A program made the position numbers and the translations under genes. Below, in pieces: positions 1-7,075 of a stretch of DNA of 64,000 nucleotides. This stretch comes from Halalkalicoccus paucihalophilus (GTDB lineage Archaea > Halobacteriota > Halobacteria > Halobacteriales > Halalkalicoccaceae): positions 1 to 64,000 of the forward strand of contig NZ_LTAZ01000007.1 in assembly GCF_001593955.1 (NCBI RefSeq), in the 5' to 3' direction. The stretch's first letter is position 1, and the number at the start of each line of letters is the position of its first letter. Below the pieces are notes generated by a model. It ran no database searches. It was not told the origin of the DNA and saw only the letters and a list, made by a program, of their open reading frames with translations.

Positions 1-1
1 G

Positions 2-409
2 AACGGGGATGAAGGGAATTTGACGGCGGGTGATCGGGTGGAAGTCCGGCGGTGTACGTTTGCGTTCACGCACAATATCGATGGGCAGAACGCCCAAGCG
101 ATCGTGTTCCGGGGGTATCCGGAAGACGAGTATGTAACGGAGAACAACCGGTTCATGCATGAGATCGATGGGGCGGAGCCGGTGGCGAACGTCGCCAACG
201 AGGGGTATGAGCCGGTGCCGTATCGGCAGGTGAACGTGGGTACTGAGTGGGTGGATTGGACGTTCGCGAACAATCAGTACGGGGTAGGTGAGCCACACGA
301 GCCGGGGGTGGGTGCGCCGGTGAATTTGGATGCGCCATTGGCGGGCAAGCCGTTGGTGGATGCGGAGCGTCGGCGGGGGTTGCGCATCGCCCTTCGACCG
401 CTCGAATAA
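2..409 (+). CDS. C-terminal part of a right-handed beta-helix protein (cut by window edge)
   Basis: The frame is open from base 2 with no start needed, so the gene almost certainly begins left of the window; a TTG at 20 is the first in-window start-like codon. The 135 visible residues have the short beta-strand and Asn-rich turn pattern of pectate-lyase-like parallel beta-helix proteins (for example VEVRRCTFAFTHNIDG and TENNRFMHE). They end in a Gly/Pro-rich tail and a basic end (RRRGLRIALRPLE). Haloarchaeal proteins of this type are usually exported and bind or cleave polysaccharide, but no catalytic residue can be assigned here. Its codon use is GC-rich, unlike the AT-rich genes that follow at once, so a compositional boundary lies at about 410. 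Confidence 0.55.
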   Translation, partial: NGDEGNLTAGDRVEVRRCTFAFTHNIDGQNAQAIVFRGYPEDEYVTENNRFMHEIDGAEPVANVANEGYEPVPYRQVNVGTEWVDWTFANNQYGVGEPHEPGVGAPVNLDAPLAGKPLVDAERRRGLRIALRPLE

Positions 410-422
410 AAGGAGGGAAATA

Positions 423-773
423 ATGACAAACACAATTAAAGACACAGAGCTTGACAATGTGCTACGAGTGCTGACATCGCACTACCGACGATGGATTCTC
501 CATCTATTGATAGAACAAAAGGCAACCACGATTGATGAGCTAGTTATAGAGCTCTGTACTCTCGGTGAAGGGGTCGATGAAGACATAACAGAAGGAGGAA
601 TATCGACACGACTCCATCATGTCGATCTCCCAAAACTCGTCGATATAGGCGTTATTAACTATGATTCGGAAAGAGAGAAAATTGTGTTGATAGAATACCA
701 TGAGGAGTTACAAGATCTGTTAGCAACAACCAAAAAGTGGGAAGATCCTGTTGTCCAAAGTCAACTGCCATGA
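423..773 (+). CDS. Small winged-helix protein, DUF7344-like
   Basis: A 116-residue protein. ATG at 423 was chosen over upstream in-frame starts because a purine-rich GGAGG sits just before it (about 411-415) and because the homologous part begins there. It opens LDNVLRVLTSHYRRWILHLL, continues with ATTIDELVIEL, and ends with HVDLPKLVDIGVINYD followed by a short beta-hairpin. This is the winged-helix layout of the haloarchaeal DUF7344 family, which is often found near HalOD1 and sensor genes. DNA binding is inferred from the fold and no target is known. The gene is much more AT-rich than the window average. Confidence 0.7.
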   Translation: MTNTIKDTELDNVLRVLTSHYRRWILHLLIEQKATTIDELVIELCTLGEGVDEDITEGGISTRLHHVDLPKLVDIGVINYDSEREKIVLIEYHEELQDLLATTKKWEDPVVQSQLP

Positions 774-820
774 AATACTGAACGATTACAGACAGAAATC
801 GACCGACCCCGACCGATGAC

Positions 821-1096
821 TTACAACAGTGACGAGGTGAGTTCAACCGTCCCATCACCAGTCACCGTAATCTCGTGTCCATCAATTGAAAAGCAAACCA
901 TGACGTTAGATGGTCCTGATTCAATCAATCTATCAAGGGCTTCGAGATCGATTATAGGAAAAAGAGGTGGGAAATCACGGGGATCGGTGTTCTCTGCAGC
1001 AGCGAGCTGTTCAACCACTTCTATACTCACACTATTAATGTTGTCAGAACTGTAGTCATCTTCGAAATTCCCCATTACTGAATTATATACCAACAC
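821..1096 (-). CDS. HalOD1 output-domain protein
   Basis: A 91-residue protein that is essentially one HalOD1 (halobacterial output domain 1) unit. It has the helix SVSIEVVEQLAAAENTDP, the conserved DPRDFPPLFPIIDLEALDRL stretch, and a closing beta-hairpin with GHEITVTGDGTVEL. The family is thought to be an output or interaction module of haloarchaeal signal transduction, and its biochemical role is unknown. It converges on the winged-helix gene at 423-773. The pair of small regulatory proteins is a common arrangement in haloarchaeal accessory regions. Confidence 0.75.
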   Translation of the reverse strand: MLVYNSVMGNFEDDYSSDNINSVSIEVVEQLAAAENTDPRDFPPLFPIIDLEALDRLIESGPSNVMVCFSIDGHEITVTGDGTVELTSSLL

Positions 1097-1214
1097 GATA
1101 CAATTCTAAATAAATCTTTGGTAGGAAGTGACCGACTCACACGGTCTCAATCAATGTCCGCGGTCGTTTTCTATTCAATTGATATAGTAACGATAAGTGC
1201 AGAATAGTCGTCGC

Positions 1215-1239
1215 ACTGGATGACTCATGGTCATCCAGT
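1215..1239. repeat. Perfect 10-bp inverted repeat
   Basis: ACTGGATGAC at 1215-1224 and its exact complement GTCATCCAGT at 1230-1239 flank the 5-base loop TCATG. It lies in the AT-rich space between the HalOD1 gene (minus) and the zinc-finger gene (plus), upstream of both. It could be an operator or an RNA hairpin. No long T-run follows on either strand, which argues against a simple terminator. Confidence 0.6.
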
Positions 1240-1333
1240 ATCTCAATTATCTATTAGATACTACGAAGAAGTTATAATTTGCAGTAACATTATTCTTAAC
1301 CAAAGTATAAATACTAAGAAATTATAATGGTAT

Positions 1334-1474
1334 ATGACGGCCATGTACGAATGTAATCAGTGTGGGAAGGTGTTTCTCACAGCTTGCGCCGAGTACGGTC
1401 ATCGATCAATGTGTCCTAATAACTCTGAACAGTCGGTTCGAAACGATCAAGATCAGAACAAAATATATAATTAA
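1334..1474 (+). CDS. 46-residue C2HC zinc-finger protein, copy 1
   Basis: A short frame from ATG 1334 to TAA 1474. It reads MTAMYECNQCGKVFLTACAE, then a His, then a Cys-Pro, giving C-X2-C-X12-H-X4-C, a zinc-knuckle spacing. The start is supported by the second paralogue at 1615, which has the same M-x-x-M-x-E-C opening. A second in-frame ATG lies at 1343. An AT-rich TATA-like stretch precedes it at about 1310-1330. Function is unknown; single-finger microproteins in haloarchaea are often regulators or adaptors. This tail is short and polar, whereas copy 2 has a longer one. Confidence 0.6.
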   Translation: MTAMYECNQCGKVFLTACAEYGHRSMCPNNSEQSVRNDQDQNKIYN

Positions 1475-1614
1475 ACTATTATTCAAATTATAAATTCTAT
1501 TTAATATCTAATATTTTCATTAATTGTCAGTGATTTTATTCCTCAGAAGTAATTTATGTCTGTTGGTAATAAGAGACGCTAATAACAAAGTTAACAATCT
1601 CCAAGGCGAAGTAA

Positions 1615-1797
1615 ATGTTTGTTATGGCGGAGTGTGCACTATGTGGGAAGAAATTTCTGACCAGACAGGCGGTATATGGCCACCAAGCAATGTGTCCTAA
1701 AAACACTGATCGCAAAATTCCCGATGAATGGGCACCAGCTACTCACGGCCGTTGGGGGCCAGATGAAGACCGTATACAAGACGAAAATCAGACATGA
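1615..1797 (+). CDS. 60-residue C2HC zinc-finger protein, copy 2
   Basis: Paralogue of the 1334-1474 gene. It has the same C-X2-C-X12-H-X4-C core (ECALCGKKFL ... YGHQAMCPKN) with a longer acidic, Trp-containing tail (DEWAPATHGRWGPDEDR). Shared residues include ECxxCGKxFLT, YGH and MCP. The start at 1615 matches the M-x-x-M layout of copy 1, with 1624 as the alternative. The two genes are separated by about 140 bp of very AT-rich DNA with no other gene. Zinc binding is predicted and the function is unknown. Confidence 0.65.
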   Translation: MFVMAECALCGKKFLTRQAVYGHQAMCPKNTDRKIPDEWAPATHGRWGPDEDRIQDENQT

Positions 1798-1895
1798 GAA
1801 GGATAGCGCTTCGCTTAGTATCGATTAAATAAGAAGACATCTGACTTCGAAGGATCGGATGTAGATGCGTTATGGGAGTCGAACAGGGCAGCGGA

Positions 1896-3166
1896 CTAAC
1901 CGATTTCATGTGGAAGAATAACTTCGATCTCATCGTGACGTTCACGTTGGGCTATGTACTCGCAGATCGCTCGAAAATCATGTTCTGTGATCTCTCTATC
2001 AGGCCCCGCAGTATGCCAGTAGGCGGTATATGCTGCTCCGTAGTCGATAGCCCGGTCAATCATTACTTTTCCTTCCTCAAATATAGAGGGCCGTGAACGA
2101 TTAATGAACCGTGGTGACTCCTACAGGGTAACCGAGGGAGCTATCCCCTTATATGGGCTTGTGAATGCAAGAAATCCATATTGGTTATTCTCGGCAGCTA
2201 CTTCAAGTGTCGCTCGATCGCATTGCCCACCAGGATACATGATCGACTTCGGATCAAACCCCTGATCGCGCAAGATTTCGTTCGCCGTCCCAATCGTGTC
2301 CCGCTGATCGGCTTTAGATAGGCCATGTAACGTTGATAAGCCGTGAGTGTGATTGTCAATGCTCCAGCCAGCTTCAGCGAGCTCGTCTATTTTCGTAAGT
2401 GTGAGGCGTCCAGATTCGCCAATTTGGTCAGTAATTATTGCGTCTGAGCCAGAGGAACCAAATTCTCTCATAATTGGGTAAAAAGTCTCGTACACATCTC
2501 GTGTATTATCGTCAAATGTGAACGAGAACTGGGCCGTATTACTGGTCCGTTGTGGAAATCGGAGGTCGTCAAGCCAATACAATGGCGCTTTATCACCGCC
2601 ATCAAGACTGATGAGAATATTCTCGATCGACGAGAGATCTGCCTCAGCCTCCGCAACGGATAACGTAAACGTGAGCCATCCAGTGGGATGAAGATCTCGA
2701 TGATATTCACTCACGAGTGATAGCGTCTCGCCATCGGTATCGGTAAGTCTCATACGGAGATTCGTCCGTTGAGGCTGATCAATCCGGGCGACAATCGAAA
2801 TATCCCGCATCGAGAGATCGAAATTCGGGTCAATAGTCATCTCGATCGATCCGGGATTGCCGCTAATACGTGCAATTGCCCCCGACTCGTAGTACGTCTC
2901 AATACTCACATTACCGTGTGTCGACCACTGATTGACAGTCTGGAATGTCGCAACATCAGTTCCAAGTGGTTCATAGATGTCCTTTTCGTTATCACCATCA
3001 GAGTCTTCACTTGGAAGTCCAGGGGAGAACTATTGCCCGACTCATCACTGCTATGGGTTAAACAGCCAGCTACCGTTCCGAGCACCCCCGTGCTCATCAT
3101 CTTACAGAGCACTCGTCGATTGATCGGCTGGTAAGACGAGGCATCATCATCCAAGTGAAGTGTCAC
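1896..3166 (-). pseudogene. Broken Tat-lipoprotein polysaccharide deacetylase
   Basis: Three pieces on the minus strand join into one gene. From 3166 comes a Tat-like lipoprotein leader (INRRVLCKMM, lipobox VAGC). Then a frame slip near 3010-3035 moves to a frame blocked upstream by a TAG but continuing SEDSDGDNEKDIYEPL. The central part holds a NodB-type deacetylase domain (FTFDDNTRDV, canonical TFDDG; IDNHTHGLSTLH carries the His motif; IMYPGGQCDR). An in-frame TAG at 2121-2123 interrupts it, after which the same frame continues (ESPRFINR ... MIDRAIDYGAAYTAYWHTAG ... EVILPHEIG) to a normal stop at 1896. In intact relatives the enzyme removes N-acetyl groups from glycans outside the cell. 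A nonsense change plus a frameshift make it a recent pseudogene. Confidence 0.75.
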
Positions 3167-3281
3167 AGCCAGTATTAGTCAGAGGGTATTAAGAATCCGA
3201 TCATATACAATGGATAATAGATATGAAAGAGATGATTGCTATAAAAAATAGAAGTATAGAGTTATCTCGATTAGAAGAAAA

Positions 3282-3461
3282 TCAACGATAACGATTGACG
3301 TCCAATACGATATAGGGATCATCCAATCGAATCGTCAAGCGTGATTCCCAGCCGCCATTACGGGTATCGTAGATGACGAGGCGACCTTGATAATTCTGGG
3401 AAAGTATCTCATCAGGTGGTCCTGGTGCATCAGCGGGGACTTCAATGTCATCAAGACTCAT
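3282..3461 (-). CDS. Hypothetical 59-residue protein
   Basis: An uninterrupted frame from ATG 3461 to TGA 3282. It opens MSLDDIEVPADAPGPPDEIL, continues YQGRLVIYDTRNGGW, and ends LDDPYIVLDVNRYR. The Pro/Asp-rich start and predicted beta-rich remainder look protein-like, but I do not recognise the family. It lies upstream of the deacetylase pseudogene on the same strand, separated from its start at 3166 by about 115 bp. Coding status is plausible rather than certain. Confidence 0.4.
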   Translation of the reverse strand: MSLDDIEVPADAPGPPDEILSQNYQGRLVIYDTRNGGWESRLTIRLDDPYIVLDVNRYR

Positions 3462-4146
3462 GGTTCGAAAGAAAGCTCTGATGAGATCGTTGGTTAATCA
3501 GCAAGTCACTCTGGCGATAGTGGAGGCAGGCCGCCTGACAAACCGGTGACAGAGTGTCGTGTTTCTGGAAGGGTTGTGGAGCCAAGATAGGGCGATCATC
3601 CCAGAGTAGCAATATGTTGTTCTGAATAGCTGACCACTTGGCGTTAAATCGCTTATGACTTACCACCACATTTCTATTCCTTATTATCTATTAAATCTTT
3701 TTCTAGATTAGTTAGGTAAAATAAACCTGTTCTATACTCAAACCTAATGCACCCTCACGGAATCACGGGCTATTGAACCCAGCTAAGATGGTGCTAAATG
3801 TAATATTATTAACTTTTCTCGCATTACTTGGCGCACTCATCGTTGCGAGAACAATAATATGATTTTATTGGCAAAAAGACAGATATTGAACACAGCAGAA
3901 AGCTAGATCCTACATTCGATTACCCTCTATCTGGATTTGGAACTGGAGTTACTCTACTGATTTTTAATCAATTATATATCATGAATGGGCCTCCTCCTGT
4001 TAGCTATTGAAAGAATAGAATGGAGTTTTTGACTGAAGAGACAAATATGATTTCGTCGTCAATAAATGTTCTATATTGGTAATTTAATATTCTTAGGAAA
4101 TTACTACTCAGCAATATATAATATGCTACAGAATAAACAAGATCAC
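3462..4146. other. AT-rich intergenic region without a firm gene
   Basis: About 685 bp of AT-rich DNA. A minus-strand frame over 3451-3669 has no recognisable domain and I do not call it. On the plus strand 3788-3862 would encode a 24-residue peptide that is one hydrophobic segment (MVLNVILLTFLALLGALIVA); it could be a membrane microprotein or chance. The last 100 bases before 4147 are rich in A/T and presumably hold the promoter of the next gene. Confidence 0.4.
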
Positions 4147-4896
4147 ATGAATATTAATTGGAAGACGACTAACCATATAACTAAAATCGATCCTGCAAAG
4201 TCGTTTCCGACAGATATTGGGGTCTTAGAAGACACGGATTTAGTGATTATTGGCGGTTCTGATGGCGTCACACGGGCGGATACAGAGACAACCATCCAGC
4301 AAATAAGAGAATCGTTTCCAGACCTCCCACTCGTTCAAGAACCCTATGCACCAGTCCAAATTTCGAGTGAGACGACTGCCAACGTTGATTGGATCATCGT
4401 GCCGGTGGTTTTTAATGGTGATCGCGATCATTTCGTCGGCAATCACGTGCGGATGCTTTCACAACTCGGTTCGGATCTTGAAGGACTGCTTGGGCAAGAT
4501 ATCTCGGTTATGGATGTGGTCGAAAAGCTTGTCCCAGTAGGTTATGTAATCCAGAACATAAATTCGAAAGCAGCAACTATCGCTGGAGTTTCTGAGCCAC
4601 TCTCGGTAGCACAGGTTCGGGGAGCGGCACTCGCAACCGAAATCCTCTATGATTTTCCTGTATTCTATGTAGATTATGCAGAACGATTTGGAGGGACGGC
4701 AGATACCGTAGCAGCTGCCACCTATTTTGAAGATACTGCACTACTCTATAGTGGAGGAATCGATTCCGCACAGAAAGCAACAGATGTACTGGCTGCTGGC
4801 GCTGATGGGGTAATTGTTGATAAGTGCTTTCATGAGGATGTCGAGGCATTCACCCGAACCACACGTATATCACCATCACAGAGAACCCTTGAATAA
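4147..4896 (+). CDS. Divergent geranylgeranylglyceryl phosphate synthase (PcrB/GGGPS) paralogue
   Basis: A 249-residue TIM-barrel protein. ATG 4147 fits because GGGPS proteins open near W..xNHxxKxDP, seen here as NHITKIDP; an ATG at 4123 is an alternative. In order: DLVIIGGSDGVT, the strand IIVPVVFNGD, VIQNINSKAATIAG, FYVDYAERFGG and LLYSGGIDSAQKATDVLAAG. True GGGPS joins sn-glycerol-1-phosphate to geranylgeranyl diphosphate in archaeal lipid synthesis. Several usual residues are altered: YxEYSG is YVDYAER, the phosphate-binding GGG is SGG, and VVG(N/D) is VVDK. The gene is AT-rich, and its last few codons overlap the end of the antisense pseudogene at 4885, so its 3' end may have been made by a rearrangement. 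It is probably a laterally acquired paralogue, not the housekeeping enzyme. Confidence 0.65.
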   Translation: MNINWKTTNHITKIDPAKSFPTDIGVLEDTDLVIIGGSDGVTRADTETTIQQIRESFPDLPLVQEPYAPVQISSETTANVDWIIVPVVFNGDRDHFVGNHVRMLSQLGSDLEGLLGQDISVMDVVEKLVPVGYVIQNINSKAATIAGVSEPLSVAQVRGAALATEILYDFPVFYVDYAERFGGTADTVAAATYFEDTALLYSGGIDSAQKATDVLAAGADGVIVDKCFHEDVEAFTRTTRISPSQRTLE

Positions 4897-5399
4897 TCAG
4901 CGTAGTCGTGCCAGTCGTACACCCGTAAGAAGATCGAGTTCCCGAAGAAGGGTGTGACGTTTCTTCGATCTCAGCGACGTCGTTTTGGGTCCACTGAAGG
5001 CGGTTTACCATGAAATCCGGATCGATAACGTGAACCTCGACATCTGGTTCGTAGTAGATCTCCTTCTAGTGTCGTCCTGGTAGAATTTGGTAAGTTCGCC
5101 TTGTCAACGGAGACGTTCGGTAGTTCGTCGTATAGATAGGGGCCGAAGCGAGCGCGGGCGCCGATAGCCGAGAGCCCCTCACTTTGGCCGCGACGCTCAT
5201 GTCCGCGTAATCACCCGTCTATGGAAACCATGTCCCGGGGACTGAGTCAAACTCGACGGTCCCGACCGGCCCCATCATCACCGAGCACGCGCTCTCACCA
5301 GATCCGTCATCATCCCCGAATCAACGGTTCAAATTCGTTCTTGCCGGTACAGCCCTCAAGCAATCCCCGCCGACGACTGCCCCGCTGTATTTCATATAC
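4885..5399 (-). pseudogene. Decayed, truncated siderophore/iron ABC transporter substrate-binding protein
   Basis: Reading the minus strand with frame changes recovers a haloarchaeal FepB-like lipoprotein: MKYSGAVVGG, then GLLEGCTGKNEFEP (lipobox LEGC), MMGPVGTVEFDSVPGTWFP, an in-frame TAG, TGDYADMSVA, FGPYLYDELPNVSVDKANLP, EIYYEPDVEVHVIDPDFMVN, and NVTPFFGNSIFLRVYDWHDY. At least four frameshifts and one stop are needed; the last shift fits loss of one A from an A-run near 4965. Homology stops at about 4885, where the C-terminal half (roughly 200 residues in intact proteins) is missing and the GGGPS-like gene begins antisense. Intact relatives capture iron-siderophore complexes for an ABC importer. 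Confidence 0.65.
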
Positions 5400-5617
5400 T
5401 TGCGTCACGTCGGGCCCGCCCCTTTATCCGATCGTGGTCACCTACGTTTACGCCCGTCTAAATATACAAAGATATATTCGATATTAGATTACCTTAAACA
5501 GGGAAGTGGCAATAGAGACTACATAGCGCAGGTCTGCCAGAGGGTCGGAGCAAGGCCCTACGCCAGCAGAAACTTCGAGAGAGGACCATGCCAGCAGGCG
5601 GTGGTTCCTCGTGGAAG

Positions 5618-5691
5618 CTCCTACGGGCGATGCGAACGTCCCGTTAGGTGATCGGAGATCCGCATGAAATCAGGCGCATCACCTGTAGGAG
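5618..5691 (+). ncRNA. Structured element resembling the 3' end of an IS1341/IS605-type element
   Basis: Two exact nested stems: CTCCTAC (5618-5624) pairs with GTAGGAG (5685-5691), and AGGTGAT (5646-5652) pairs with ATCACCT (5678-5684), the two 3' arms being contiguous. A third small hairpin (CGGAGATCCG) lies inside. Such folded 3' ends, which can act as sense-overlapping or guide (omega-like) RNAs, are typical of haloarchaeal TnpB-only elements. Residual coding (LVEAPTGDANVPLGDRRSA) might be a TnpB tail, but no TnpB body is present. The rest of 5400-5758 holds only an AT-rich stretch and no gene. Identification as an IS end is tentative; the stems are certain. Confidence 0.35.
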
Positions 5692-5700
5692 TTGATATTA

Positions 5701-5720
5701 TATCATATCACATCATATCA
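5701..5720. repeat. Tandem ATCATATCA repeat
   Basis: Two adjacent 10-base units, TATCATATCA (5701-5710) and CATCATATCA (5711-5720), differ only in the first base. They lie directly upstream of the next gene and immediately downstream of the structured element. This may be a simple slippage repeat or part of an operator. Confidence 0.5.
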
Positions 5721-5758
5721 TGCAAATAGATAATATAGGTAGAACGATAGCGAGGTGT

Positions 5759-6295
5759 ATGGTTGATGTATTGGGTCATCTCGGAATGGCGCTCATCTGG
5801 CTTGCGCCCGTGTGGTTCTTCACTGATCGGCCGAAAGCTGCGCTGGCGACCGTTTTTACCGGGTTCTGGTTTGGAATGCTCCCCGACGTGGATCTGGTGA
5901 TCTCGAACCACGTGGTGGGTATCCATCACCACGGCGTGTTTCATACCGTTCTCGTAGTAGTGGTCTTCGCGGCGATCATCGGGCCGCTCTGGGGGCTCGT
6001 CGTGAGTAGACTGCTTGGGGGGACGACGTGGTTCTCACGGGAGGCCGAAAAGCGAGCGACAACAATCGGCTTTATTGTCGTGTTCGTTACCGGCCTCTCG
6101 CACCTCTTTGCGGACATGCTTTCCGCACCGGACGTTTCGACGCGTATCGAGCCGTTCTGGCCGATATACGACGGCCCGATCGTCCTTATCGACGTGCTGT
6201 GGTACCAGTCGGTGTGGGCGACGTGGGCGCTGTTTCTGCCCGGTCTCGCGCTTAATGGAGTCCTGTGGTATCGTGCCAGAACGCGATCCCACTAG
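5759..6295 (+). CDS. Membrane-bound metal-dependent hydrolase (DUF457/YdjM-like)
   Basis: A 178-residue membrane protein with about four hydrophobic segments. ATG 5759 (MVDVLGHLGMALIWLAP) was preferred to the upstream ATG at 5720 because family members begin there. The conserved polar residues are present: GMLPDVDLVI (the PDxD metal site), the His cluster GIHHHGVFHT, and a later GLSHLFADML with a second His/Asp. The family is annotated as integral-membrane metal-dependent hydrolases with no proven substrate. It stands alone, with the pseudogene island on its left and a lipoprotein gene on its right. Confidence 0.75.
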   Translation: MVDVLGHLGMALIWLAPVWFFTDRPKAALATVFTGFWFGMLPDVDLVISNHVVGIHHHGVFHTVLVVVVFAAIIGPLWGLVVSRLLGGTTWFSREAEKRATTIGFIVVFVTGLSHLFADMLSAPDVSTRIEPFWPIYDGPIVLIDVLWYQSVWATWALFLPGLALNGVLWYRARTRSH

Positions 6296-6553
6296 TACCG
6301 GAGCAGACGAACTATCTCAACAGCCGACGCTCCTCTCGAGTTTTCGTGAGTGTCACTGGAGAGTCAACCGTGACAGAGACTGTATCCGATCATGATAATA
6401 ACCGATATCCGTGTCGAACGTACCGAAAGGCCACCGTATTCTATTCAGAATGAACTTCAATTAATGTATATTAATATTAATTTTAATTAAAATTATCCAG
6501 ATAAATATTTGATATAGGAGTGTTGTCTCTATATCATTGACTGTAAATAAGTA

Positions 6554-6928
6554 TTGAAGCTGACTAGTGTCTTAATTGTTACAAGTGCCTCTCTCACGGG
6601 CTGTCTCGGCCAATTGTGCTCCGATGATAGTTCGAACGGTTCGACGGGGTCCGGACGACCGTCCGACAACGAGACGGCCGGGACGGAAGACGGTGAAGAC
6701 GACCCCGAACCCGAACTCGCGTTCTCGCTCGCCGCGCTCGTTTTCGGTTTCGGCTTGACCGTCTGGGCCGGCACACTCCTGCTCGGCGAGTCGCTTGCGG
6801 GCATGCACGCCATGCTCGACCGTGACTGGAGCGCCGCCGACACGCGTCGGGCGATGGCGATACTCACCGTCGTCGGCGCGGCCGGGATGGTGAGTGCGTC
6901 AGTTACGACGATACTCCTCGGTGGATAA
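6554..6928 (+). CDS. Hypothetical lipoprotein-like membrane protein
   Basis: 124 residues from TTG 6554; no ATG or GTG fits the hydrophobic leader (MKLTSVLIVTSASLTGC, lipobox LTGC). A Ser/Gly/Asp/Glu-rich linker follows, then two transmembrane segments (LAALVFGFGLTVWAGTLLLG and the C-terminal ILTVVGAAGMVSASVTTILL). The frame on the opposite strand has no such features. Function unknown. It precedes the ABC-2 permease gene by about 150 bp on the same strand and may be its accessory protein, which is inference from position only. Confidence 0.5.
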   Translation: MKLTSVLIVTSASLTGCLGQLCSDDSSNGSTGSGRPSDNETAGTEDGEDDPEPELAFSLAALVFGFGLTVWAGTLLLGESLAGMHAMLDRDWSAADTRRAMAILTVVGAAGMVSASVTTILLGG

Positions 6929-7075
6929 CTGCGTAGATCTTTACGCGAGAAAAGTGACACTGAGACGTCTATGTTCCCGTTGATCGAATGGAGGGTTCAC
7001 TGGGTAGACAACAGGACCAGTATAGAGTGGATTTATATCGCATCCTGAAAAATTCCATCTAAGTGGTGACTCCGT

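Noticed and set aside
2121..2123. TAG inside the deacetylase as a pyrrolysine codon
   Set aside because: No pyl genes are visible, and the same gene also carries a frameshift, so a plain pseudogene is the simpler explanation.
3451..3669. 72-codon minus-strand frame as a gene or transposase piece
   Set aside because: No recognisable domain; it overlaps the start of the 3282-3461 frame and has no start signal that I can see.
1..5700. Integrated provirus or integrative plasmid
   Set aside because: No integrase, capsid, replication or att-like repeats are visible, and the only tRNA (49.7 kb) is far away; the island is AT-rich but without mobility genes.
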